A stretch of 64,000 nt of DNA, from IMG/VR virus record IMGVR_UViG_3300023179_006727, positions 37,735 through 101,734 of that record; one strand, 5' to 3'. This DNA is from a virus. The position numbers and the translations under genes are program-made. Under the pieces are notes generated by a model. The model had not been told where the DNA came from. It worked only from the letters and a program-made list of their open reading frames with translations, and searched no databases. How positions within the stretch are numbered: position 1 is the stretch's first letter; the number at the start of each line of letters is the position of its first letter. This document shows positions 36,155-47,800 of the stretch, in pieces.

Positions 36155-39100
36155 ATGTTATTAGCTACCTTAATACAAACAGGAACATATTTTCCTCCTG
36201 CCCCAGGTAAGCTCTTATACCTTTGGGGCAATAACACTTATGGACAATTAGGTGATGGTACTACAGTAAGTAAATCATCACCTGTTTTAGTTCCTACTTC
36301 ATCATGGAAACAAGTATCGGTTAATAGATTTTACACCGCTGCTATTCGTTCTGATAATTTATTGTTTGCTTGGGGTAGAAATAATTATGGACAGTTAGGA
36401 GATGGCACAACAGTAAACAAGTCATCACCTGTACAAATTGGTTCTTCACAATGGAAATCAGTTTCGGTTGCTACATCTAATACTACTGCGATTGATAATA
36501 ATAATAATTTGTTTATATGGGGAGCAGGTGTATCTGTAGGTGATAATTATTTTTTAATCCCTTATAAAATAAAGCAACCATCGGGTTCAACATATATTGA
36601 TTCTAGTTGGACAATGGTTAGTGTTGGTCCTTCCCATACTGCTGCTATTCGTTCTGATGGAATATTATTTACGTGGGGGTTCAATAACAATGGACAATTA
36701 GGTGACGGAACTACGGTAACTCGAACTTACCCAACTCAAATTGGCAATTTAAGTTGGAACATGGTAAGTGCAGGTGGATTACCTTCTAATAGCACTGAGT
36801 ACACATTAGGTATAACAAGTAATGGGTTACTTTATTCTTGGGGATATGGTGGTAATGGTGCTACAGCAGATGGTGATTTTTATAATCCAAATGTTATCAA
36901 ATTTCAAGTGGGAACAAGCTATATAGATTATAGTTGGACAGCCTTATCTTCAAGGGGTTCTAATTTTGTTCTTGCAGTTAGAAATGATGGACTGTTATTT
37001 TCTTGGGGCAGAAATCAATATGGTCAATTAGGTGATGGTACTACTGTTAATAAATCTACTCCTGTTCAAATTGGTAGTAGTAGTTGGATAGCTGTATCAA
37101 CAGGATCTCTACATGCCTTAGCTATACGCAGTGGTGGAACATTATTTTCTTGGGGCAGAAATAATTATGGACAGTTAGGAGATAGTACTACTGTTAATAA
37201 ATCATCACCTGTACAGATTGGTAGTAGTAGTTGGACAACTATTAGTGCATATGGTACTGTTAGTACAGGTATTAGTAACAATAATCTTTTTGTATGGGGA
37301 TTTAACGGCACGGGGTTTCGTTTGGGTTTAGGTGATGGCACAACAACAAATAGATCATCCCCCGTTCAAATCGGAGATCCTGCGATAAGTTGGCAAACTG
37401 CAGTTGCAGGTGGATATCAATCAGCGACATTGAATTCTACCAATCTATTATATACATGGGGTAGAAATAATCGAGGTCAATTAGGTAGCGGCTCTACAGT
37501 TAATAGATCATCCCTTGTACAAGTTGGTGGTAGTAGTTGGACAGCTTTAAGTATGGGCATGAGTCATACTGTAGGTATTCGTTCAGATGGAATATTATTT
37601 GCTTGGGGATTAAATAATTTTGGACAATTAGGAGATGGTACTGGAATTAGTAGATCTTCCCCTGTACAAATTGGTAGTAGTAGTTGGATTGCTGTACGTG
37701 CAGGATCATATCACACTGTTGCAATAAGAAGTGGTGGAACATTATTTACTTGGGGTAGCAATTTTTTATCACAATTGGGAGACGGAAATTCACAAGGTAC
37801 GACTGTGATCTCGCCCGTACAAATTGGTAGCAGTAGTTGGACAGCGATAGCTGCAGGTTCAACTTTTAGTGCAGGTATATCGGATGGATTATTATATGCA
37901 TGGGGATATAATTCAAACGGACAAATTGCAGTAAGTGGTTCAACCCAAATATATAATTGGATAAGTACTAGTTCGGGTACTGATATGCATGCTGCGATTC
38001 GTAGTGATGGTTATTTATTTGCATGGGGTTTAAATTCATATGGTCGATTAGGTGATGGCACGACTATTAATAAATCATCACCTGTACAAATTGGTAGTAG
38101 TAGTTGGATTGCAGTTAGTGTGGGACAAAACTTTACTTCTGCAATACAAAGTGGTGGTACATTATTTACATGGGGGAGAAATACTTTTGGGCAATTAGGT
38201 GATGGTACTACAGTCGATAAATCATCACCTGTACAAATTGGTAGCAGTAGTTGGACAAGCGTTGCAGCAGGTGGTAGTCATGTTGTTGCAATTCGTTCTG
38301 ATGGTTTATTATTTGCTTGGGGTAACAATAATTTAGGACGATTGGGTGATGGTACTACTGTTAATAAATCATCTCCCGTACAAATTGGTAGTAGTAGTTG
38401 GACTGCGGTATCAGGCGGAAGAAATCATACAATTGCTATTAGAAGCGGCGGAACATTGTTCGGATGGGGGGATGGAACTTTTGGACAATTAGGATACGGA
38501 TCTACACTTAGGTTAGAACCAGGTCTTCTTAGTTACCCGCAAGACACAGCAAGTTGGACAAGCGTTGCATCAGGTGCTAGTCATGTTGTTGCAATTCGTT
38601 CTGATGGTTTATTATTTGCTTGGGGTAACAATAATTATGGACAATTAGGTGATGGCACAAATATAACCCGTAGTGTTCCAACACAAATCGGCAATGATAG
38701 TTGGACTGTAATCGGGGCGGGTCGAAGAATATCAGCAGGAATTAATAGTAACGGTATAGTATATACGTGGGGATATAATACTAACGGTGAGTTAGGAAGT
38801 GGTGATACAACAAGTAGGAACGCTCCTGGAACACTTGCGTCAGGATTTAATAGTAGATCCGCAACAAGATTAGGAGTCGGAGCTAATCATATGATGGCAT
38901 ACTTTCCTACACTAGGTGATGTTTACGGTTGGGGAGTTGGCTTTAATGGGCAATTGGGAACAGGAAGTAGTGGCATTACCTATCGCCTATCAACACCTAC
39001 GCTCTTAGGTTTAGGTGGGGGTGAACCCCAAAAAATTTCATTAGGTGATCGTTTCTCATTAGTTTTAATTAGTAATGGTACTTTATTTGGAACAGGTTTA

Positions 39101-41896
39101 AATACTTATGGACAAATGAGTTCAGGAAATACAACGCAGCGAAATGTTTGGGCATCTATAGGCACGTCAATAGTATATAACGATATAGCAGCAGGTAAGG
39201 GGCATGCATTAGGTATAAGATCAACAGGTCAATTATTTGCATGGGGGAGAAATGATTTTGGGCAATTAGGTGATGGTACTACTATTAATAGACTTTCAAT
39301 GGTTTCAATTGGAGCAAGTAGTTGGTCAGCAGTTGGATCAGGTATTTATGCTAATACTTCATTAGCTATCAGAAGTGGAGGAACATTATTTAGTTGGGGA
39401 TTAAATTCATGGGGTCAATTAGGTGATGGTACTCAAATTAGTAAATCATCACCCGTACAAATTGGTAGCAGTAGTTGGATAGCAGTATCTGCGGGCGGTT
39501 TAAATTCTGTAGCTATACGAAGTGGTGGTACATTATTTACTTGGGGTTCAAATTCATATAGTCAATTAGGTACCAATTTGTCCCAAGTTTCTCCTGTGCA
39601 AGTAGGAAGTAGTAGTTGGACAGCGATAGCTGCAGGTTCAAATTTTAGTCTTGGAATAACAAATAATAATGCACTTTATGCATGGGGAAGAAATAATAAA
39701 AGTCAATTAGGCGTAGGTATTGTTCCCCTTACCGAACAATATACTCCTTTACAAGTAGGATTAGGTAATAGTTGGACAGCGATAGCAGCAGGTAATTATT
39801 TTAGTGCAGGTATAGATACTAATGGGTATTTGTACATGTGGGGTCAAGGAAATTACGGACAGTTAGGTTTAGGTAATCCTCCTATAAGTATATCTGTCAA
39901 CCAAAGAGTTATTACGCAAGTAAAATTAGGTTTAAATAATATTTTTTCTTCAGTACAATGTGGTGGCTATGGCACCTCTGCAATAGATAGCAATAATAAA
40001 TTATATGTATGGGGTAATGGCGGCAATGGTGCGAACGGTCAAAATTTAAATAATATACGCATAATTTTTAGACCATTACAAATTGGTGGTTCAAGCACTT
40101 TGCTTGGTGCAACATTTAATTCACCAACCTTAATAAATTCTTCTTCGTGGACTGCCTTATCAAGTAGCTCTGATTTTGTAGTAGGTATTAGTAGTGATAA
40201 TAAATTATTTACTTGGGGCAATAATTCGTATGGACAATTAGGCAATAATACTAAAGCTATACAATGGACAAATGTAGGGCCAAGCGCATTTCTAAAAAAT
40301 GGTTTATTATATGCATGGGGAGCAAATACTTACGGTCAATTAGGTGATGGTACTACAGTAAATAAATCTTCACCCGTACAAATTGGTAGCAGTAGTTGGA
40401 CTGCGGTAGCATTGTCTGCAGTTAATACCCAAATTTTAAATAATCGGTTTGCATTACAAACATTTGCAATACGAAGTGATGGATTATTATTTGCATGGGG
40501 ATTAAATAATTTTGGGCAATTAGGTGATGGTACGACTGTTAATAAATCATCACCGGTTCAAATTGGTAGTTCCTCATGGTCTGTAGTAGCAGGTGGCATG
40601 TACCACACTGTTGGTATTACTATTAATAATAAGTTATTTACATGGGGAAGAAATAATTATGGACAACTAGGGGATGGTACTACGGTTAATAAATCTTCCC
40701 CTGTGCAAATTGGTAGTAATGATTGGGGAATAGTTTCTGCAGGCCGTGGACTTTCTCATGCTATACGATCTGATAATCTTTTGTTTGGATGGGGAGGCAA
40801 TAATACTACTGCGGGATTCATAGGTGATAACACAACGATAAGTAGATCCTCACCTGTGCAAATTGGTAGCAGTAGTTGGACAACAGTTTCGTCTTCATCC
40901 TATGGAGCTAGTGCTATACGAAGTGGTGGTACATTATTTACATGGGGTTTAAATTCATATGGTCAATTAGGTGATGGTACTACTGTTAATAAATCTTCGC
41001 CCGTACAAGTTGATAGTAGTAGTTGGGTTGCAGTAAGTAGTGGTTGGCAACACTGTTTAGGAATTAAAGCTGGTACTAATGTTGCGGTTGGAGTATTGCT
41101 TGCTTGGGGCAGAAATCAATATGGTCAATTAGGTGATGGTACTACAGTAAATAAATCTACTCCTGTTCAAATTGGTAGTACAACAGAAGTCGATGCTCCA
41201 ACTTATACTAGTTGGATTATGATTTCAGCTAGGAGTGACAACTCATCTGGATTAAAACAAAATAATGTATTATATTTTTGGGGAAAAAATAATATTTCTC
41301 AAGTAGGGGATGGTACTACTATTAATAGACTAAATCCTTTTTTAATTCCTTATGTAAATCAAGAATTACAATCTTCATTCTTACAAAGTTTTAGTGGATC
41401 TCCTGTACAAATTGGTAATAGTAGTTGGACAGCAGTCAGTGCAGGCAACGCACATGTTGGTGCAATACGAAATGATAATTTGCTTTTTTCATGGGGATTA
41501 AATAATTTTGGGCAATTAGGTGATGGCACTACAGTAAATAAATCTTCACCCGTACAAATTGGTAGCAGTAGTTGGGCTACAATATCGGCAGGTTACAGAC
41601 ATACTGTAGCCACAACAAACAATGGCGCTTTATTTTCTTGGGGATTAAATAATTTCGGGCAATTAGGCGATGGTACTACTGTTAATAAATCATCACCTGT
41701 CTTTATTGCAGGAACTTATCAATCAAGTCTTAGATCTTGGAAATTTGTAAATACAGGTCAAGATTCTACTCTTGCTATTGATAATACCGATAAATTATAT
41801 GCTTGGGATTTGGTGTACCTAATGCAACAACGGGAATGCCGCAATTTACTGCATCAACAATTGATACAAGCAATCCATATCCTATTCGAACACTGA
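36155..41896 (+). CDS. Giant RCC1-repeat protein, N-terminal part (frame ends early)
   Basis: The protein has 1,913 residues built from RCC1-type beta-propeller blades about 50 residues long. A typical blade reads LFTWGLNSYGQLGDGTT and KSSPVQIGSSSWTAVSAG, then AIRSGGT or AIRSDGL. There is no signal peptide or membrane segment. The first 1,883 codons are regular repeats; the last 30 residues (DLVYLMQQRECRNLLHQQ) do not fit, because the RCC1 pattern moves to the -1 frame at 41806. The natural product is probably one protein continuing in the next entry. Position after a tail-fibre chaperone suggests a fibre or other virion surface protein, an inference. RCC1 propellers are protein- and ligand-binding scaffolds in other systems. 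Confidence 0.85.
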   Translation: MLLATLIQTGTYFPPAPGKLLYLWGNNTYGQLGDGTTVSKSSPVLVPTSSWKQVSVNRFYTAAIRSDNLLFAWGRNNYGQLGDGTTVNKSSPVQIGSSQWKSVSVATSNTTAIDNNNNLFIWGAGVSVGDNYFLIPYKIKQPSGSTYIDSSWTMVSVGPSHTAAIRSDGILFTWGFNNNGQLGDGTTVTRTYPTQIGNLSWNMVSAGGLPSNSTEYTLGITSNGLLYSWGYGGNGATADGDFYNPNVIKFQVGTSYIDYSWTALSSRGSNFVLAVRNDGLLFSWGRNQYGQLGDGTTVNKSTPVQIGSSSWIAVSTGSLHALAIRSGGTLFSWGRNNYGQLGDSTTVNKSSPVQIGSSSWTTISAYGTVSTGISNNNLFVWGFNGTGFRLGLGDGTTTNRSSPVQIGDPAISWQTAVAGGYQSATLNSTNLLYTWGRNNRGQLGSGSTVNRSSLVQVGGSSWTALSMGMSHTVGIRSDGILFAWGLNNFGQLGDGTGISRSSPVQIGSSSWIAVRAGSYHTVAIRSGGTLFTWGSNFLSQLGDGNSQGTTVISPVQIGSSSWTAIAAGSTFSAGISDGLLYAWGYNSNGQIAVSGSTQIYNWISTSSGTDMHAAIRSDGYLFAWGLNSYGRLGDGTTINKSSPVQIGSSSWIAVSVGQNFTSAIQSGGTLFTWGRNTFGQLGDGTTVDKSSPVQIGSSSWTSVAAGGSHVVAIRSDGLLFAWGNNNLGRLGDGTTVNKSSPVQIGSSSWTAVSGGRNHTIAIRSGGTLFGWGDGTFGQLGYGSTLRLEPGLLSYPQDTASWTSVASGASHVVAIRSDGLLFAWGNNNYGQLGDGTNITRSVPTQIGNDSWTVIGAGRRISAGINSNGIVYTWGYNTNGELGSGDTTSRNAPGTLASGFNSRSATRLGVGANHMMAYFPTLGDVYGWGVGFNGQLGTGSSGITYRLSTPTLLGLGGGEPQKISLGDRFSLVLISNGTLFGTGLNTYGQMSSGNTTQRNVWASIGTSIVYNDIAAGKGHALGIRSTGQLFAWGRNDFGQLGDGTTINRLSMVSIGASSWSAVGSGIYANTSLAIRSGGTLFSWGLNSWGQLGDGTQISKSSPVQIGSSSWIAVSAGGLNSVAIRSGGTLFTWGSNSYSQLGTNLSQVSPVQVGSSSWTAIAAGSNFSLGITNNNALYAWGRNNKSQLGVGIVPLTEQYTPLQVGLGNSWTAIAAGNYFSAGIDTNGYLYMWGQGNYGQLGLGNPPISISVNQRVITQVKLGLNNIFSSVQCGGYGTSAIDSNNKLYVWGNGGNGANGQNLNNIRIIFRPLQIGGSSTLLGATFNSPTLINSSSWTALSSSSDFVVGISSDNKLFTWGNNSYGQLGNNTKAIQWTNVGPSAFLKNGLLYAWGANTYGQLGDGTTVNKSSPVQIGSSSWTAVALSAVNTQILNNRFALQTFAIRSDGLLFAWGLNNFGQLGDGTTVNKSSPVQIGSSSWSVVAGGMYHTVGITINNKLFTWGRNNYGQLGDGTTVNKSSPVQIGSNDWGIVSAGRGLSHAIRSDNLLFGWGGNNTTAGFIGDNTTISRSSPVQIGSSSWTTVSSSSYGASAIRSGGTLFTWGLNSYGQLGDGTTVNKSSPVQVDSSSWVAVSSGWQHCLGIKAGTNVAVGVLLAWGRNQYGQLGDGTTVNKSTPVQIGSTTEVDAPTYTSWIMISARSDNSSGLKQNNVLYFWGKNNISQVGDGTTINRLNPFLIPYVNQELQSSFLQSFSGSPVQIGNSSWTAVSAGNAHVGAIRNDNLLFSWGLNNFGQLGDGTTVNKSSPVQIGSSSWATISAGYRHTVATTNNGALFSWGLNNFGQLGDGTTVNKSSPVFIAGTYQSSLRSWKFVNTGQDSTLAIDNTDKLYAWDLVYLMQQRECRNLLHQQLIQAIHILFEH

Positions 41897-44800
41897 AAAT
41901 AAAAACTGCACTTAATCCTGCTGCCTTTCCTGATTATCAATGGATTGCAGCCTCAACTTGCGGAAATATGAGTTTTGGAATACGAAATGATGGTATTTTA
42001 TTCGCATGGGGATATTCAAATAATGGTGGTTCAGGATCGCTTACAAATAAATTTGTAAATCCACCATCACCTATACTTGTACAAGGTAGCACTTTTAGCC
42101 AATTTGTTGCTGTAACTTCAGGCGATCAGCACAGTGCTGCAATTCGTAGTGGTGGTACATTATTTACTTGGGGATTAAATTCATTCGGTCAATTAGGTGA
42201 TAGTACTACAGTAAGTAAATCTTCGCCCGTACAAATTGGTAGCAGTAGTTGGACTGCAGTTTGTGCGGGATCTCAAGGATTTATTCTAGCTCTTAGATCA
42301 GATAATTTACTTTTTTCATGGGGTCGTAATCAATATGGACAATTAGGTGATGGTACTACAATTAACAAATCTTCACCTGTACAAATCGGTAGTAGTAGTT
42401 GGATTGCTATATCAGGTGGTAATGGTTTTGTTGCTGCTATTCGTTCGGGTGGTACATTATTTTCTTGGGGAAGAAATCAAAGTGGACAATTAGGTGATAG
42501 CACTACAGTTAATAAATCATCACCTGTACAAATTGGTAATAGTAGTTGGATAGCTGTATCAGCAGGAGATCAACACGTAGCTGCAATTCGTAGTGGTGGT
42601 ACATTATTTACTTGGGGATTAAATTCATTTGGTCAATTAGGTGATAGTACTACAGTTAATAAATCATCACCTGTACAAATTGGTAGCAGTAGTTGGAGTA
42701 TTTTACCTGCAGGTTTACAAAATTCAACTATGGCATTAGATCCTACAGGAACACTTTATACATGGGGCAATAATTCCAATGGACAATTAGGCGATGGCAC
42801 GTCAATCAATAAATCATCTCCTGTACAAATCGGTGGTTCGACTAAGTTTTCATATATTGCGATGGGGTTACAGACATTACCTGCATGTTTTGGGATAGCT
42901 TCAAATGGGACAATGTATTCATGGGGTGGGGATTCCACTTACCCAGGGATTGCAATCGGTAGGCCTGGGGCGTTGATTCCTGTACAAGTTGGCGCAGGGG
43001 GAATTAATGCTCAAAGTATTACATTTCAAAATTTAAATTGGTCTACCGCATCAATAGTCCAACCTGCCTCTGAAAATAAAGGTCAAGCTGCAGCAATAAC
43101 AACCAATGGTACATTATATGTGTGGGGTATTAATAATTATGGTCAATTAGGTAATGGGAATACAGTAAGACAGATTTTTCCACAACAATTGGATTCAAAT
43201 TCTTGGACTATGGTAAGTGTAGGCCAATACCATATGCTTGGCCTACTCCCCAACGACACATTATTTGCATGGGGTAGAAATCAATATGGTCAATTAGGAG
43301 ATGGTACCACAATAAATCGTTCTTCACCTGTACAGCTTGGTGGTATTACTAGATTTAATAATGGTAGTTGGACTTTAATTAATGCAGGACAACAATTAAG
43401 CGCAGGTATTGGAAAATCAAATTCATACTTGTTTACATGGGGATCAAGTAATTTAGGTCAACTAGGACGATCAATGGGTGGTTCAGCACCTTTTCAAATT
43501 GGTACATCATCATGGACAGCAGTTTCTACAGAATTTAATCAATTTGCTGCCGCAATAAAATCTGATGGATCTTTATTCACTTGGGGACAAAATTCAAGCG
43601 GACAACTTGGAGACGGCACCACAGTTAATAAATCATCACCTGTGCAAATTGGTAGTAGTAGTTGGACAGTAGCTAGTGTAGGAGGTTCGCACACTGTAGC
43701 TATACGAAGTGGTGGTACATTATTTACTTGGGGATTAAATTCAAGTGGTCAATTAGGTGATGGTACGACTGTTAATAAATCATCACCTGTTCAAATTGGA
43801 TCATCATCATGGATTGCAATTTCAGGAGGTGGATTACATTCTGCTGCAATTGATATTAATAGTTTGTTATTTACTTGGGGATTAAATTCAAGCGGACAAC
43901 TTGGAGATGGAACCACTGTTAATAAATCATCCCCCGTACAAATTGGTAGTAGTAGTTGGACAGCAGTATCTGCGGGTCCTTCTAATTCTGTAGCTATACG
44001 AAGTGGTGGTACATTATTTACTTGGGGATTAAATAGCGTAGGTCAATTAGGTGATGGTACGACTGATAATAAATCATCGCCCGTACAAATTGGCAGTAGT
44101 AGTTGGACAGCAGTTAATGCGGGTTGGGTAATAATAGATGCTATAAGAAGTGGTGGTACATTATTCACTTGGGGATCAAATTCATTTTTTATTGGAAGCA
44201 GTCGCCCCCCAGGCGGCCTCTACCCATACCAACTTGGTTATGATTCATGGGCAGCATTATCTACTACAATATCAAATTCAAGTGCCGTTCGTTCTGATGG
44301 AATATTGTTTACTTGGGGAAATAATGCATCAGGACAAATAGGAGATGGCACCACCATACAAAGAGGTAGTCCTGTACAAATTGGTAGTAGTAGTTGGACT
44401 ATTGTCAGCGTAAATCCGTCTGTTACAAGTGCGGTAAGATCTGACGGTTTATTATACGCATGGGGATCAAATACGTTTGGTGAACTTGCTGATGGCTCTT
44501 TTATCAGTAATTTTTCACCACAACTTGTTGGTTCGTCGCAACCATTTAGTTGGATTTCAATTACGGGTTGGGTAAAAGGTCATCGTGCAGCCATACGTTC
44601 AGATGGAATTTTGTTTACATGGGGAAGAAATACTCAAGGACAGTTAGGAAATGGTACAACAATCACCACTTCAAGACCTTCGCCTTTAGTATTTCCATAT
44701 AATAAAAGTCAATGGACTGCTGTAGCTGTAAGCAATTATCATTCATTAGCAATACGTAGTGATGGTTATTTATTTGCATGGGGAGCAGGTTTGTTTGGCA

Positions 44801-47800
44801 GCTTAGGTGATGGTACTACAATTAGTAAATCATCACCCGTACAAATTGGTAGCAGTAGTTGGGCTGTAGTAAGTGCAGGTGGTGCCCCATTTTCGGCAGC
44901 TATACGTAGTGGCGGCACATTGTTTACTTGGGGATTAAATTCCAATGGACAATTAGGCGATGGCACGACTATTAATAAATCATCACCTGTACAAATTGGC
45001 AGTAATAGTTGGGTTGCAGTAAGTGGTGGAAGTAACTTTATTGCTGCAATACAAAGTGGAGGTACATTATTTACATCGGGAAGAAATACTTACGGTCAAT
45101 TAGGTGATAGTACTACAGTTAATAAATCTTCCCCTGTACAAATTGGTAGCAGTAGTTGGATAGCGGTAAACGCAGGTAATTCACACACTGTAGCTATACG
45201 AAGTGGAGGTACATTATTTACATGGGGAAGAAATAATTATGGACAACTAGGGGATGGTACTACGGTTAATAAATCTTCCCCTGTACAAATTGGTAGCAGT
45301 AGTTGGATTGCAGTTGCAGCAGTTCTTGGAGGTGAAATTGGAAATGTAGGAGCAAGTTTGGGAATTACAGCGGATAATAGTTTATATACGTGGGGATCAC
45401 CAAATAATAGCCATACAGTATCTATTGCAACAAGTCCCGCAGGTTTTACAGGAGATGCTGATTGGATAAATATTAATCCTATAAAATTTGTATCTAATTC
45501 TGTATATTTTGATAATCAAAGTTGGACAAGCGTTTCATCAGGTAATAGCCATACAGTAGCTATTCGTTCCGATAATATATTATTTGCATGGGGTAAAAAT
45601 CAATATGGTCAATTAGGTGATGGTACTACTTCAGATAAATCATTGCCACAGCAAATAGGAAGTAGTAGTTGGATTGCAGTTAGTGCAGGATATAATTTTA
45701 CAAAAGCATTACTAAGTAATAGTAAATTATATACTTGGGGCAGAAATAATGTAGGACAATTGGGTGATGGTACTACAGTTAATAAATCATCTCCCGTACA
45801 AATTGGTGGTAGTAGTAGTTGGAATATAATTAGTGCGGGAAATAGTTTTTCTGCTGCGATTGATTCTGATCAATATTTGTATACATGGGGTATAAATAAT
45901 TTAGGACAATTAGGGAATAATACAACATGCAACCTCGCTATCCCAAACTTAATTCAAACCCCTACTTCATATAGTTGGACGATGATAGCAGCAGGATTAA
46001 GTCATACTGCTGCTATTCGTTCAGATGGTATATTATTTACGTGGGGCGGCAATTCAAGCGGACAAATAGGTGATGGAACTACGATTAATAGGAGCCCTGG
46101 GGTGTTCCAAGTTGGTAGTAGTAGTTGGACAGCAGTCAGTGTAAGTGATGGTGATACATATGCTATACGCAGTGATGGTCGGATTTTTGGATGGGGAAGC
46201 ATTGCTGCAGGACAGTTAGGTGATGCAGTAACAACTGTTTTGGGTTGGAATGCTTTACAAATTGGCGGTGCACAGGGACTTGGACAGGATGTTAATAATA
46301 ATATATATACTTGGGGATTGCTGGGACCACTTAATGGACCAGCATCGACCGCATCACGCTCATCACCCGTAGCAATTGGATTTTCCGCAGCTCAGGTTGA
46401 TCTAGGCGGCTTTGATTCGGCTCGTGCTTTTGCATTAGCAATCACTACTACAGGCTTATTATATGCATGGGGAAATAATGCTTATGGTCAATTAGGAGAT
46501 GGTACTATAATTAGTAGATCTTCCCCTGTACAAATTGGTAGTAGTAGTTGGACAGCAGTAAACGCAAATGCATTCAATACAGCCGCTGCGACACCGAACT
46601 CATGGTCTTTAGCAATTAGAAGTGGTGGCACATTATTTGCTTGGGGTAGAAATGCTTATGGTCAATTAGGAGATGGCACCACCGCACAAAGACTTAGTCC
46701 TGTACAAATTGGTAGTAGTAGTTGGATTGCAATTAGTGCAGGAGGGGTGCACACTGTAGCTATACGAAGCGGAGGTACATTATTTTCTTGGGGAAGAAAT
46801 CAAAATGGACAATTAGGTGATAGCACTACAGTTAATAAATCATCTCCCGTACAAATTGGTAGTAGTAGTTGGACTGCTGTTTCAGCAGGAGGTTCTCAAA
46901 ACTTAGCAATACGTAGTGATGGTTTATTATATGCATGGGGTAGAAATAATTTAGGACAATTAGGTGACGGTACTACAGTTGATAAATCTTCGCCCGTACA
47001 AATTGGTAGCAGTAGTTGGAAATTAGTATCTTCATCGGATAGTAATGGTGGAGGAATTACAATCAATGACAATTTATTTATGTGGGGAAATAATGCATCA
47101 GGACAAATAGGTGATGGTACTACAGTAAGTAAATCTTCGCCCGTACAAATTGGCGTTCCTGTACTTCCTACAGGTTATTCTTTAGGCGCAAAAGTATTAG
47201 CAGGTTCCAACTTTAGTGGAATGGTTATTAATAATAATTTATTTACATGGGGTAGAAATAATAATAGTCAATTAGGTGACGGTACTACTGTTGATAAATC
47301 AACACCTGTACAAATTAATTCCTCAGGAAGTAGTATTAATGGATCTGTGTTGAATGCTTCATTGGGTGAAAATAGTAGTTTAGCAATACGTACTGATGGA
47401 ATATTATTTGCTTGGGGAATAAATTCAAGTGGACAGTTAGGTGATGGCACTACTGTAAATAAATCTACTCCTGTACAAATTGGTAATAGTAGTTGGATTG
47501 TAGTAAGTGCAGGATTTAATAATAATGCTGCAATTCGTAGTGGAGGAACATTATTTACTTGGGGAAGTAATAGTGCAGGAGAATTAGGTGATGGTACTAC
47601 TAATAATAAATCATCTCCTGTACAAATTGGTAGTGATAGTTGGACAATGGTTTCTACAAATAATGGAAGCTCGTTAGCAATTAGATCAGATGGTTTATTA
47701 TTTACATGGGGAAATAATAGTTATGGTCAATTAGGAGATGGTACAACTGTAAATAAATCATCTCCTGTACAAATTGGTAGTAGTAGTTGGACTGCTATTA

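Noticed and set aside
41800-41830. Classical programmed -1 frameshift in the RCC1 gene
   Set aside because: No X XXY YYZ heptamer in the right frame. Comparison with other repeat units shows a simple loss of one G, so an indel is the simpler reading.
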